Assembly: GCF_034479635.1 (NCBI RefSeq)
Contig: NZ_CP140153.1
Location: 627,501 to 691,500, forward strand
Reading direction: 5' to 3'
Length of the DNA stretch: 64,000 bases
Source of the DNA: Guyparkeria halophila
GTDB taxonomy: Bacteria; Pseudomonadota; Gammaproteobacteria; Halothiobacillales; Halothiobacillaceae
Notes under the pieces: generated by a model
Seen by the model: the letters and a program-made list of their open reading frames with translations, nothing else
The model's database searches: none
What the model was told of the DNA's origin: nothing
In this document: positions 47,564 to 57,982 of the stretch, in pieces
How the letters are laid out: each line of letters starts with the position of its first letter
Position numbering within the stretch: position 1 is the stretch's first letter
Translations under genes and position numbers: made by a program

Positions 47564-47800
47564 ATGACTGAAGAGACGCCGATCGAGGTGGATGCCCGGG
47601 GCTTGTCCTGTCCCATGCCGTTGCTCAAGGCGCGCAAGGCCTTGGCGACGGCGGCGATCGGGCAGCGGATCGTGGTGCTGGCCACGGACCGTGGGGCAGA
47701 GAGTGATTTTCGCGCCTACTGCGAGCGCGCTGGCCACGAGCTGGTGGGGCTCGAGTGGCAGGGGGACGAGTTGCGGGTCGAGTTGATTCGCGGCGAGTAG
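47564..47800 (+). CDS. tusA: TusA-family sulfur carrier protein
   Basis: A 78-residue protein with the TusA signature RGLSCPMPLLKARKAL; Cys16 of the CPxP motif carries the persulfide. ATG at 47564 follows GGAGGG; the frame is open further upstream but that part is not conserved. In sulfur oxidisers TusA is a central carrier towards sulfur oxidation (for example the Hdr-like pathway) as well as tRNA thiolation; here the rhodanese next door suggests a sulfur-relay pair. It could also serve another role, as several TusA paralogues often exist. Confidence 0.92.
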   Translation: MTEETPIEVDARGLSCPMPLLKARKALATAAIGQRIVVLATDRGAESDFRAYCERAGHELVGLEWQGDELRVELIRGE

Positions 47801-47996
47801 TGCCGTGGGAATGATCCGGCGGCTGTCGGTGATCCCGAGGATGGGGGGTCATGTCGTTGTGTTGTGGGGCGAGTGCCGATGTTCTGGGTGATGCTACCGG
47901 TCGGGGTAGGCGTTCGCGGGGGTTCTGGCGTATTGTCGGGATCGTCAATGACAACAACAACGACAGAACGAATTTGACACAAGGGAGTGATGAGCC

Positions 47997-48944
47997 ATGG
48001 GGAATGCCCACCCGATTCGCCTGCTGCTGGCAGGTATCTTCATGTTCGGCCTGCTGTTTTCCGGACTGGTCCGGGCCGAATTTCAGCCGTTTATCGAAGG
48101 CACGGCGATGCCGGGGGATGTCGCGGCGTCTGCCGACTCGGCCCGCGAGAAGTTGATCGCCGAAGGCTTCGAGGTGGTCGGTGACTATGCACCTACCGAG
48201 GGCGTGCATGTCCTGGTGGTGACCAATGACACCTTGCTCGACACGGCGGCGCGCAGTCCGCGAGGCGGATACGGCGCGGTCCTGAGCGTGGCGCTCGAGC
48301 AAACCGAGGCCGGCACGCGCGTTTCATACCAGCATCCGCAGTACGTCGCGCACGGTTACCGGCTGGAGTCGGACAACGAGGCCGTTTTTCAGACGATGGC
48401 AAAGGCGCTCGGTGCAATCGGCTATTTCGGTGCCGAGCCCATCTCCAGCACCAACCTGCGCACCTATCAATACGCATTCGGTCTCGAGACCTTCGAAGAT
48501 TCGGTCGATCTTGGCGGCTTCGATTCCTTCAATGCCGCCGACCGGCAGATCGCCAATCGTGCCGATAACGGCGAGTTGGGTACAGAGTTGGTCTACCGTG
48601 TGCGCATTCCGGGACGCGACCAGATGATCTACGGCGTGGGGATGCACACCGACGACCCGAATGCGAATGGGGCGGCACTGGTGCAGGCGGTCGACAATGA
48701 AGCGCCTCGCGGCTATGCGTTCCTGCCATACCCGGTGCTGCTGGATGGCACCGAGGCGGAGACGCTCAGCCTGCGTTTTCGCATGGCGCTGTTCTTCCCC
48801 GACCTGCCCATGATGGGCGGTGATGCCTCGTTCTTTAAGCTGCGCAAGGCGCCCGATGCCATCAACAAGTTGATGCTTGAGGTGGTTGATGGCGAGATCG
48901 AGCAGGAAGAGCGGAGTTCGGGCGGGGCCTTCGGTACCTTCTGA
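47997..48944 (+). CDS. Exported protein of unknown function
   Basis: A 315-residue protein with a clear signal peptide (residues 1-27, LLLAGIFMFGLLFSGLVRA). The mature part begins EFQPFIEGTAMPGDVAASA; then SAREKLIAEGFEVVGDYAPT and VHVLVVTNDTLLDTAARS, then a beta-rich stretch. The pattern faintly recalls DUF302, whose members bind small ligands or bacteriochlorophyll-like pigments, but I cannot confirm it. No cysteines or heme motifs are seen in the mature protein. It follows tusA by 196 bases on the same strand and may be exported to the periplasm as part of the sulfur locus, or be unrelated. GGGAG lies nine bases before the start. Confidence 0.7.
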   Translation: MGNAHPIRLLLAGIFMFGLLFSGLVRAEFQPFIEGTAMPGDVAASADSAREKLIAEGFEVVGDYAPTEGVHVLVVTNDTLLDTAARSPRGGYGAVLSVALEQTEAGTRVSYQHPQYVAHGYRLESDNEAVFQTMAKALGAIGYFGAEPISSTNLRTYQYAFGLETFEDSVDLGGFDSFNAADRQIANRADNGELGTELVYRVRIPGRDQMIYGVGMHTDDPNANGAALVQAVDNEAPRGYAFLPYPVLLDGTEAETLSLRFRMALFFPDLPMMGGDASFFKLRKAPDAINKLMLEVVDGEIEQEERSSGGAFGTF

Positions 48945-49335
48945 GGTCCGGGGTGATCGGGCGCTATCGCTCGTCGCGGGCGTCTGTGTTGCGCCCAAAG
49001 TGGTGAAATCTGTCCAATAACACGTTATATTGGCAGGTCTAGGATTGAGACCGCCGGGCCCTAACGGGCGCATCCGCGGTTGATGGCAGCCTGCTCGGTC
49101 GGCGATGATCTCGCCGCCCGGCGGGCTGCCGTCGTCATGGGCTGCGTTGATCGCGTTGCACTCTTTGCTTTCGAGCAAACTCAATGAGAAGTGGATGACC
49201 ATCCGGGGCACGCCCCCGGATGCGGGGACGGTTACCCCGAAATCGGACGCTCGCTCCGGTGGTTTGTCTACCGTCGAGTCGATCGTCAAGTCATTTAAGT
49301 CAGTGAAACGCGCAAGTTTCGAGGTGAGTACTCTC
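48945..49335 (+). promoter_or_regulatory. Structured leader region of ilvI
   Basis: This 391-base gap before ilvI contains an inverted repeat CCAATA/TATTGG (49014-49019 and 49028-49033) overlapping a TATATT-like -10, a nested hairpin (outer GGCAGCC/GGCTGCC at 49085-49091 and 49124-49130, inner CGGCGA/TCGCCG at 49100-49105 and 49111-49116) and a strong 9-bp hairpin CATCCGGGG/CCCCGGATG (49200-49208 and 49214-49222). A possible 34-codon frame (49083-49187) overlaps the nested hairpin and has a few Val codons (VVMGCVDRVAL), but no ribosome site. The structure suggests regulation of branched-chain synthesis; the mechanism is uncertain. Confidence 0.5.
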
Positions 49336-51036
49336 GTGGAATTATCCGGCGGTCAAATCCTGGTCGAGTGCCTCAAGTCGGAAGGGGTCGATACGGTCTT
49401 CGGCTACCCCGGTGGGGCGGTCCTGCATATCTACGACGCCCTGTATCAGCAGGAACAAGTGAATCACGTGCTCGTGCGTCACGAGCAGGGCGCGGTCCAC
49501 ATGGCCGACGGCTATGCCCGTGCCACAGGCAAGCCGGGCGTGGTGCTGGTCACCTCCGGTCCGGGGGCGACCAACGCCGTCACCGGTATTGCCACGGCGC
49601 ACATGGATTCGATTCCGCTGGTGGTGTTCACCGGTCAGGTGCATAGCGCGCTGATCGGCAATGACGCCTTCCAGGAAGTCGACAACGTCGGCATCACCCG
49701 TCCCTGCGTGAAGCACAACTTCATGGTCAAGGACGTGCGTGACATGGCCGAGACCATCAAGAAGGCCTTCTATGTTGCGACCACGGGCCGCCCCGGCCCG
49801 GTCGTGGTCGACATCCCCAAGGATGTGACCGATCCGAAGGTCAAGGTGCCGTTCTCCTACCCGGAGAAGGTCGCCATGCGCTCCTATCAGCCCACTGAGA
49901 AGGGGCATTCCGGGCAGATTCGCAAGGCGGTCGACCTGATCGTCAACGCCGAGCGGCCGATGATCTACACCGGTGGCGGTGTCATCCTGGGACGCGCGGC
50001 CGACGAGCTGACCCATTTCACGCGCAAACTCGGCTACCCCATCACCCAGACGCTGATGGGGCTGGGTGCCTACCCGGCGAACGACAAGCAGCACCTGGGC
50101 ATGCTCGGCATGCACGGGACCTACGAGGCGAACATGGGCATGCATCATTGCGATGTCCTGATCGCCATCGGTGCGCGCTTCGACGACCGGGTAACCGGCG
50201 ACCTGTCGAAGTTCTGCCCGCATGCGAAGATCGTTCATGTCGACATCGACCCGTCCTCGATCTCGAAGAACGTGATCGTCGACGTGCCGATCGTGGGCGC
50301 AGTCAAGTCGGTCTTGACCGAGATGATCGAGCTGATCAACCAGGCCGGCGGCGCGAAAAAGACCCAGCAACTCGAGACCTGGTGGGATCAGATCGAGCAG
50401 TGGCGCGGCATGAAGTGCCTCGATTACCACTGGTCCGACGAGATCATCAAGCCGCAGTACGTGGTGCAGAAGCTGTGGGAGGTCACCGGCGGTGATGCCT
50501 TCGTCACCTCCGACGTTGGCCAGCACCAGATGTGGGCCGCGCAGTACTACGGCTTCAACAAGCCGCATCGCTGGATCAACTCCGGCGGGCTGGGCACCAT
50601 GGGCTTCGGCCTGCCGGCCGCGCTGGGCGCCAAGTGGGCCTTCCCCGACGAGGAAGTTGCCTGCGTGACCGGCGAGGGCAGTATCCAGATGTGCAGCCAG
50701 GAGCTGTCGACCGCGCTGCAGTACAACCTGCCGATCAAGATCGTCAGCCTCAACAACGGCTATCTCGGCATGGTGCGCCAGTGGCAGGAGTTCTTCTATT
50801 CCGGCCGCTACGCGATGAGCTACATGGAATCCCTGCCGGATTTCGTCAAGCTGGCCGAGTCCTACGGCCACGTCGGCATGCGCATCGAGAAGCCGTCCGA
50901 CGTCGAGGGCGCGCTCCGGGAGGCGTTCGCCATGAAGGACCGGCTGGTCTTCATGGACTTCCAGACCGATCCGGAAGAGAACGTCTACCCGATGGTCCCC
51001 GCCGGTGCGGGCCTCAACGAAATGATCCTGTTGTGA
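49336..51036 (+). CDS. ilvI: Acetolactate synthase large subunit
   Basis: ThDP/FAD/Mg enzyme that makes acetolactate or acetohydroxybutyrate, first common step of branched-chain synthesis. GTG at 49336 after GAGGTGAG gives 566 residues that start ELSGGQILVECLKSEGV, matching the usual IlvI/IlvB N-terminus; an open frame runs further upstream to 49105 but overlaps the structured leader. Motifs: VFGYPGGAVLHIYD, PGPVVVDIPKDV, GGLGTMGFGLPAALGAK, and GEGSIQMCSQEL followed by the ThDP Asn-Asn (NNGYLGMVRQWQE). The small subunit gene ilvH follows 12 bases later. Confidence 0.96.
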   Translation: MELSGGQILVECLKSEGVDTVFGYPGGAVLHIYDALYQQEQVNHVLVRHEQGAVHMADGYARATGKPGVVLVTSGPGATNAVTGIATAHMDSIPLVVFTGQVHSALIGNDAFQEVDNVGITRPCVKHNFMVKDVRDMAETIKKAFYVATTGRPGPVVVDIPKDVTDPKVKVPFSYPEKVAMRSYQPTEKGHSGQIRKAVDLIVNAERPMIYTGGGVILGRAADELTHFTRKLGYPITQTLMGLGAYPANDKQHLGMLGMHGTYEANMGMHHCDVLIAIGARFDDRVTGDLSKFCPHAKIVHVDIDPSSISKNVIVDVPIVGAVKSVLTEMIELINQAGGAKKTQQLETWWDQIEQWRGMKCLDYHWSDEIIKPQYVVQKLWEVTGGDAFVTSDVGQHQMWAAQYYGFNKPHRWINSGGLGTMGFGLPAALGAKWAFPDEEVACVTGEGSIQMCSQELSTALQYNLPIKIVSLNNGYLGMVRQWQEFFYSGRYAMSYMESLPDFVKLAESYGHVGMRIEKPSDVEGALREAFAMKDRLVFMDFQTDPEENVYPMVPAGAGLNEMILL

Positions 51037-51048
51037 GGGCGGCCTGAT

Positions 51049-52621
<1,573 letters not shown>

Positions 52622-52663
52622 TCGCGGGACCGTCGCACGAGGTAATCCCGGGAGGGGCAGAAC

Positions 52664-53443
52664 ATGGATCACGACACGCAGACCGAGCAGCAACCGGCCG
52701 ACCGGCAGGATGACCATCGGCGGCGCAAGGCGATCTACCTTCTGCCCAACCTGATCACGACCGGCGCCTTGTTCGCCGGTTTTTTCGCGATTGTGATGGC
52801 CGTCCAGGACAACTTCGTTCCGGCGGCCATCGCCGTGTTCGTTGCCATGCTGCTCGACGGCATGGACGGGCGCGTGGCGCGGATGACCGGCACCGAGTCG
52901 GAGTTCGGCATCCAGTACGATTCGCTCTCCGACGTGGTCTCGTTTGGCATTGCACCGGCCTTGATCGTCTACCTCTGGAGTTTGCAGGGCATGGGCGATC
53001 GCTGGGGCATGCTCGGTGCGTTCGTCTTCGCCGCGGCGGCGGCCATTCGCCTGGCGCGCTTCAATGTGCAGGTGGAGACGGTCGACAAGGGGTATTTCGT
53101 GGGATTGGCCTCGCCGGCGGCAGCGGCCGTGCTGATGGGCATGGTGTGGTTTTTCGAGGCGCACGGGATCGCCTTTCACCAGCAGCAGGGCTGGGTCTGG
53201 GTGATCACCATCACCACCGGCCTGCTGATGGTCTCGAGCTTTCCGTACTTCAGCGGCAAGCGGCTCTCGCCGCGCCTGCGGCTGTCTTTCCTCAGCCTGC
53301 CGATCGCGATCATCGTGTTCGTGCTGCTCTTGAGGGATTTCGCGTTGACGCTGTGGGTGCTGGCCAGTGCCTATGCGCTTTCGGCCCCGCTGTGGACGCT
53401 CTCGCATGGATTGCGCCGGCGGCTGAAACGCTCGGCGTCTTGA
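52664..53443 (+). CDS. pssA: CDP-diacylglycerol-serine O-phosphatidyltransferase
   Basis: Integral-membrane alcohol phosphatidyltransferase that makes phosphatidylserine. The 259-residue protein has the family motif DG-x2-AR-x8-G-x3-D-x3-D: Asp68, Gly69, Ala72, Arg73, Gly82, Asp86 and Asp90. About seven membrane helices follow. It is 42 bases downstream of ilvC, an association seen in other proteobacteria. The N-terminal 20 residues are charged (Asp/Gln/Arg-rich). Confidence 0.95.
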   Translation: MDHDTQTEQQPADRQDDHRRRKAIYLLPNLITTGALFAGFFAIVMAVQDNFVPAAIAVFVAMLLDGMDGRVARMTGTESEFGIQYDSLSDVVSFGIAPALIVYLWSLQGMGDRWGMLGAFVFAAAAAIRLARFNVQVETVDKGYFVGLASPAAAAVLMGMVWFFEAHGIAFHQQQGWVWVITITTGLLMVSSFPYFSGKRLSPRLRLSFLSLPIAIIVFVLLLRDFALTLWVLASAYALSAPLWTLSHGLRRRLKRSAS

Positions 53444-53475
53444 ATCGGAGCGCCTGGGTCGTTAACTTGGCAAAG

Positions 53476-53589
53476 ATGAGCAGTCGTTTTTACGCAGCCC
53501 GTTGTTCCCTCCCGGCCACCGTTCCGGTGGTGGGGCTGCGTGGCGTCTGCCCGTCGCTGCTGCTGCGACTGCCCCGCTGGGGCTATTGA
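53476..53589 (+). CDS. leuL: Leucine-rich leader peptide upstream of leuA
   Basis: A 37-codon frame that begins ATG at 53476 and ends TGA at 53587-53589. Residues 27-32 are SLLLRL, encoded by CTG-CTG-CTG-CGA-CTG (53557-53571), close to the peptide end as in leucine attenuators. Hairpins frame it: a nested stem (ACGCAGCCC/GGGCTGCGT at 53492-53500 and 53533-53541, with inner CCACCG/CGGTGG at 53516-53521 and 53525-53530) lies within the peptide before the Leu codons, and a terminator-like hairpin lies just before leuA. No strong ribosome site precedes the ATG (only GGCAAAG). It is proposed as the control element of leuA; the evidence is codon content, position and structure. Confidence 0.65.
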   Translation: MSSRFYAARCSLPATVPVVGLRGVCPSLLLRLPRWGY

Positions 53590-53657
53590 GAGACGATGCC
53601 TGGCGAGGCGATCCACGCGACCAACTACCGACTAGATAAAGAACGTCCGACGGGAAG

Positions 53658-53684
53658 ACCCCGGCGGCGACACCCGAGGTTTTT
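53658..53684 (+). promoter_or_regulatory. Terminator-like hairpin and T-run overlapping the leuA ribosome site
   Basis: ACCCCGG (53658-53664) pairs with CCGAGGT (53674-53680) with one A-C mismatch, and TTTTT follows. GAGG (53676-53679), the leuA ribosome site, lies in the second arm, so the hairpin could stop transcription or mask translation start. An alternative stem CGGG/CCCG (53651-53654 and 53660-53663) shares the first arm, giving a switchable pair. Confidence 0.5.
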
Positions 53685-53687
53685 GCC

Positions 53688-55235
53688 ATGAGCAGCAGTG
53701 ACTCCCTGATCATCTTCGACACCACGCTCCGCGACGGCGAGCAGAGCCCGGGCGCGTCCATGACGCGTGACGAGAAGCTGCGCATCGCCCGTCAGCTCGA
53801 GCGACTGGGCGTGGACGTCATTGAGGCCGGCTTTGCCGCGGCGAGCGAGGGTGATTTCAACGCCATTCGCACCATCGCCGAGCACGTGGAACACTCCACC
53901 GTCTGCTCGCTGGCGCGCGCCGGCGAAAAGGACGTGCGTCGTGCCGGCGAGGCGGTCTCGCCGGCACCCAAGCGTCGTATCCACACCTTCATCGCCACCA
54001 GCCCGATCCACATGGAAAAGAAGCTCCGCATGACGCCCGACGAGGTGGTCGGGCATGCGGTGAACGCGGTCAAGATCGCGCGTGAGTACACCGACGACGT
54101 CGAATTCTCGGCCGAGGACGCGGTGCGCTCGGACATGGACTTCCTGGTGCGGGTGTTCGAGGCGGTCATCGAGGCCGGCGCGACCACGCTCAATGTGCCG
54201 GATACCGTCGGCTATGCCACGCCGGGGCAATGGGGCGAGCAGATGGCGACCTTGATCGAGCGGGTCAAGGGCTCGGACAAGGTGGTCTGGTCGACGCACT
54301 GCCACAACGACCTCGGTCTGGCCGTGGCCAATTCGCTGGCCGCGGTGCGCTCGGGATTCCGTCAGGTCGAGTGCACCATCAATGGTCTCGGCGAGCGGGC
54401 CGGCAACGCCGCGCTCGAGGAAGTCGTCATGGCCACCCGCACCCGGCCGGACATCTACGGCGTTTCGACCCGTATCGATGCCACCCAGATCGTGCCGACC
54501 TCCAAGCTGGTCTCGACCATCACCGGCTACCCGGTGCAGCCGAACAAGGCGATCGTGGGGGCCAACGCCTTCGCGCACGAGTCTGGCATCCACCAGGATG
54601 GCGTGCTCAAGCACCGCGAGACCTACGAGATCATGCGCGCCGAGGACGTCGGCTGGTCGACCAACCGGTTGTCGCTGGGCAAGCTCTCCGGGCGCAACGC
54701 CTTCAAGAGTCGCCTGAAGGATCTGGGTGTCGAGCTCGAGAGCGAAGAGGCGCTCAACGACGCCTTCCGTCGATTCAAGGAACTCGCCGACAAGAAACGC
54801 GAGATCTTCGACGAGGACATCCAGGCGCTGGTCTCCGAGGTCTATGACGAGCAGGAGGAGCTCTTCCGCCTGGTCGCCCTGCATGTCTGCTCCGAGACCG
54901 GCGAGACACCGGAGGCGACCATCACCGCCTCGATCCGCGGCGAGGAGATGACCGCCACGGCCACCGGGGCCGGCCCAGTCGACGCCGCGCTGGCCGCGAT
55001 CGAGAAGATCGTCGCCTCGGGCGCGAACCTGCAGCTCTATTCGGTCAACAACATCACCAGTGGCACCGACGCCCAGGGCGAGGTCAACGTGCGCCTGGAG
55101 CGCGCCGGTCGCATCGTGACGGGGCAGGGCGCGGACACCGACATCGTGATCGCCTCGGCGAAGGCCTACCTCAACGCCATCGAGCGCCTCGAGCATCCGC
55201 CCAAGCGCGCCCATCCGCAAATGGGTGACGTGTGA
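53688..55235 (+). CDS. leuA: 2-isopropylmalate synthase
   Basis: First committed leucine step, condensing 2-ketoisovalerate with acetyl-CoA. The 515 residues include the catalytic motif [14 protein letters not shown] (near residue 10-24), the metal motif [16 protein letters not shown] and [14 protein letters not shown], plus [17 protein letters not shown] and the C-terminal regulatory domain with [20 protein letters not shown] that binds leucine. It is downstream of a leader peptide. ATG at 53688 follows GAGG with 8 bases. Confidence 0.97.
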   Translation: MSSSDSLIIFDTTLRDGEQSPGASMTRDEKLRIARQLERLGVDVIEAGFAAASEGDFNAIRTIAEHVEHSTVCSLARAGEKDVRRAGEAVSPAPKRRIHTFIATSPIHMEKKLRMTPDEVVGHAVNAVKIAREYTDDVEFSAEDAVRSDMDFLVRVFEAVIEAGATTLNVPDTVGYATPGQWGEQMATLIERVKGSDKVVWSTHCHNDLGLAVANSLAAVRSGFRQVECTINGLGERAGNAALEEVVMATRTRPDIYGVSTRIDATQIVPTSKLVSTITGYPVQPNKAIVGANAFAHESGIHQDGVLKHRETYEIMRAEDVGWSTNRLSLGKLSGRNAFKSRLKDLGVELESEEALNDAFRRFKELADKKREIFDEDIQALVSEVYDEQEELFRLVALHVCSETGETPEATITASIRGEEMTATATGAGPVDAALAAIEKIVASGANLQLYSVNNITSGTDAQGEVNVRLERAGRIVTGQGADTDIVIASAKAYLNAIERLEHPPKRAHPQMGDV

Positions 55236-55254
55236 CTCGGAGCCCGGTCTGAGC

Positions 55255-55803
55255 ATGGCCTTGCGGGTCGATCGCGAGGCTGCTCTGGGGTGGCTCGGCA
55301 TCGAGGGCTTCCGCCCCAGTGGGCGCGTGCGCCCGGCTCAACGACGGCTGGCCGGTGAAAGTGATGTGCCGACCGCCGATGGGCCCGTCGAGCCACAGGG
55401 CGAGCGGCAGAACCAGCCACCGAACGGGCCACAGAATGGGCCACCGCCGGCCCCGATCGACATCCCGGTGGATACCTCGGCCGATCGCGCGAGCCCGGTG
55501 CCTGACGGGGCGGGCGACGAGCCACGCCGGGAAGCGCCCGTGGTCGAGGCCGCCGCGGCCCCGGTCGAGCGGGCCGACGAGGTGTTGCCGGATCGCGTGT
55601 GTCTCGCTGCCGACTCCCCTCACCGGGCGCTGGCCGAGGCGATTGCCCAGGTCGCCGGCCTGGCCTGCGAAACGGGCGAGGGTGGCGATATCGTGACCGT
55701 GCGAGGCGAAACCTGGGAGCTGGCGTCTCTGGCCGGCGACGGGGCGGCCAAGCGTCGGCTGTGGCGGGCCCTGACGGCCCGTGGCCGACGGGCGCGCGGG
55801 TGA
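55255..55803 (+). CDS. Candidate divergent DNA polymerase III psi subunit (HolD-like)
   Basis: ATG at 55255 gives 182 residues, directly before rimI. E. coli holD is also directly before rimI. The ends resemble HolD: near the start AALGWLGIEGFRPSGR recalls the LGI-x2-W-x3-R motif, and near the end TWELASLAGDGAAKRRLWRALTA recalls the WRL-x-n-LW pattern. A long middle stretch (about 35-115) is rich in Pro, Gly, Ala and acidic residues, unlike HolD, and looks disordered. Frame, codon use and coupling to rimI (GTGA overlap possible) support a real gene. The HolD assignment is an inference from position and weak motifs. Confidence 0.6.
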   Translation: MALRVDREAALGWLGIEGFRPSGRVRPAQRRLAGESDVPTADGPVEPQGERQNQPPNGPQNGPPPAPIDIPVDTSADRASPVPDGAGDEPRREAPVVEAAAAPVERADEVLPDRVCLAADSPHRALAEAIAQVAGLACETGEGGDIVTVRGETWELASLAGDGAAKRRLWRALTARGRRARG

Positions 55804-55820
55804 GGGCCGAGTCCGCCGTC

Positions 55821-56267
55821 ATGCCGACATGGGACTGGGCCGCACTGGCCGGCGAGGACCTGCCGGAGATCGTCGCGATCGAGGAGGCGGCCCATTCCTA
55901 CCCCTGGAGCGAGGCGATCTTCGAGGATTGCCTGCGGGCCGGTTATCGGCTCGACGGGGCCTTTTCGCGCGGGCAGTTGATCGGCTACTCGGTGGTCATG
56001 AGCGTGCTCGACGAGCGGCACCTGCTCAACCTGTGCGTCGATCCCGCCGTCCAGCGGCGCGGGGTGGGGCGATTCCTGCTCGAGCGACTGTTCGAGTCGG
56101 CGCGCGCCGGCGGGGCCCGGTGCGTGATCCTCGAGGTGCGTGCCGGCAACGACGCGGCCATCGCCCTCTACGAGTCAGCGGGCTTTACGGAGATCGGGCA
56201 CCGCAAGGCGTATTATCCGGCCCCCGGTGGCCGGGAGGATGCGCGCGTGATGCGCTGCCTGCTGTAG
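55821..56267 (+). CDS. rimI: Ribosomal protein S18 alanine N-acetyltransferase RimI
   Basis: GNAT enzyme acetylating the N-terminus of S18. ATG at 55821 gives 148 residues, the E. coli length; GTG at 55800 overlapping the upstream stop would give 155. Motifs: AIEEAAHSYPWSEAIF, the acetyl-CoA loop VQRRGVGRFLLERL, EVRAGNDAAIALYESAGF and RKAYYPAPGGREDARVM. It lies between the candidate holD and prfC. Confidence 0.95.
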   Translation: MPTWDWAALAGEDLPEIVAIEEAAHSYPWSEAIFEDCLRAGYRLDGAFSRGQLIGYSVVMSVLDERHLLNLCVDPAVQRRGVGRFLLERLFESARAGGARCVILEVRAGNDAAIALYESAGFTEIGHRKAYYPAPGGREDARVMRCLL

Positions 56268-56332
56268 TTCCCAGTCATTGTTCCATCGGCCCGTCGTGAC
56301 GGCGGGCCCTGTCATTGCAGACCCGAGAGTCC

Positions 56333-57934
56333 ATGAGCACTACCCCCGAAAACGATTACTCCAGTCGCCGCACCTTCGCGATCATCTCGCACCCGGACGC
56401 GGGCAAGACCACCATGACCGAAAAGCTGCTGCTGTTCGGCGGTGCGATCCAGCTGGCCGGCACGGTCAAGGGCAAGAAGTCCGGCCGGCACGCCACCTCC
56501 GACTGGATGGCGATGGAGAAGGAACGGGGCATCTCGGTGACCTCCTCGGTAATGCAGTTCCCCTACCGCGAACGCATCGTCAACCTGCTCGATACCCCCG
56601 GTCACGAGGACTTCTCCGAGGACACCTATCGCGTGTTGACCGCGGTGGACTCGGCATTGATGGTGATCGACGCGGCCAAGGGCGTCGAGGCGCGCACCAT
56701 CAAGCTGATGGAGGTCTGTCGCCTGCGGACCACGCCGATCATGACCTTCGTCAACAAGCTCGACCGCGAGGGCCGTGATCCGCTCGAGCTGCTCGACGAG
56801 GTCGAGACCGTCCTGAATATCCGTTGCGCGCCGGTGACCTGGCCGATCGGCAGCGGCAAGCGTTTTCGCGGCATCTATCACATTGCCCAGAACACTACCT
56901 ATCTCTTCGGCTCGGCCGATGGCACCCGCGATCAGGCCGTCGAGGCGATCAAGGGGCTCGACAACCCTCTCCTCGACGAGCGTCTCGGTACCCAGGCCGA
57001 CGAGTTGCGCGAGGAGATGGAGCTGGTGGAAGGCGCGGCCGACGTGTTCGACCTCGGCGCCTATCTGAAGGGCGAGCAGACGCCGGTGTACTTCGGCTCG
57101 GCGATGAACAACTTCGGCGTGCAGTCGCTACTCGATGACTTCGTCGAGTACGCCCCACCACCGCAGCCGCGCGAGGCGACCGGCCGAACGGTCGAGCCCT
57201 CGGAGAACAAGTTCACCGGTTTCGTCTTCAAGATCCAGGCGAACATGGACCCGCAGCACCGTGACCGGATCGCCTTTCTGCGCATCTGCTCGGGCGAGTT
57301 CCGCCGCGGCATGAAATCTCACCACGTGCGCCTGGGGCGCGACGTCAAGATCCCGGATGCGCTGACCTTCATGTCCTCCGACCGCGTGCGGCTGGAAACG
57401 GCCCAGGCCGGCGACATCATCGGCATCCACAACCACGGCACGGTCCGCATCGGCGATACCTTCACCGAGGGCGAGAAGCTGGCCTTCACCGGCATCCCCA
57501 ACTTCGCCCCGGAACTGTTCCGCCGGGCGCAGCTCAAGGACCCGCTTAAGTCCAAGCAACTGCTCAAGGGCCTGTCGCAGTTGTGCGAGGAAGGGGCGAC
57601 CCAGCTCTACCGGCCGATGACCAACAACGACCTGATCCTGGGGGCGGTGGGCGTACTGCAGTTCGACGTGGTCGCCCAGCGCCTGAAGGACGAGTACAAG
57701 GTCGACTGCCGCTTCGAGGCGGTCAACGTCAATACCGCCCGCTGGGTGGAATGCGACGATCCCAAGCGCTTCGAGGAGTTCAAGAACAAGAACCAGGCGA
57801 ACCTGGCCATCGATCACGCCGGTGAACTGGTCTATATCGCGCCGACACGCGTCAACTTGCAGATGGCGCAGGAGCGCTGGCCCGAGGTGCGCTTTCTCGC
57901 CACCCGTGAGCACGGTGACTACCGCACCGAGTAA
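56333..57934 (+). CDS. prfC: Peptide chain release factor 3
   Basis: GTPase that removes RF1/RF2 from the ribosome after termination. ATG at 56333 gives 533 residues. G1 loop SHPDAGKTT, switch regions ERGISVTSS and [16 protein letters not shown], and the C-terminal domain with [16 protein letters not shown] and [23 protein letters not shown] hairpin (56288-56308) lies just upstream in the rimI-prfC gap. Codon use and sequence are typical, with no signs of transfer. Confidence 0.97.
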   Translation: MSTTPENDYSSRRTFAIISHPDAGKTTMTEKLLLFGGAIQLAGTVKGKKSGRHATSDWMAMEKERGISVTSSVMQFPYRERIVNLLDTPGHEDFSEDTYRVLTAVDSALMVIDAAKGVEARTIKLMEVCRLRTTPIMTFVNKLDREGRDPLELLDEVETVLNIRCAPVTWPIGSGKRFRGIYHIAQNTTYLFGSADGTRDQAVEAIKGLDNPLLDERLGTQADELREEMELVEGAADVFDLGAYLKGEQTPVYFGSAMNNFGVQSLLDDFVEYAPPPQPREATGRTVEPSENKFTGFVFKIQANMDPQHRDRIAFLRICSGEFRRGMKSHHVRLGRDVKIPDALTFMSSDRVRLETAQAGDIIGIHNHGTVRIGDTFTEGEKLAFTGIPNFAPELFRRAQLKDPLKSKQLLKGLSQLCEEGATQLYRPMTNNDLILGAVGVLQFDVVAQRLKDEYKVDCRFEAVNVNTARWVECDDPKRFEEFKNKNQANLAIDHAGELVYIAPTRVNLQMAQERWPEVRFLATREHGDYRTE

Positions 57935-57982
57935 CTCCGGTAGACGTTCACTCGTGGATCCTCCGCGCGGCGACGTCCCGAT

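Noticed and set aside
53625-55301. Long open frame antisense to leuA
   Set aside because: Same reasoning: leuA has all its motifs and the antisense product has none.
56288-56308. GGCCCG/CGGGCC hairpin between rimI and prfC
   Set aside because: No T-run, and a shared transcript between rimI and prfC is plausible; kept only as a note.
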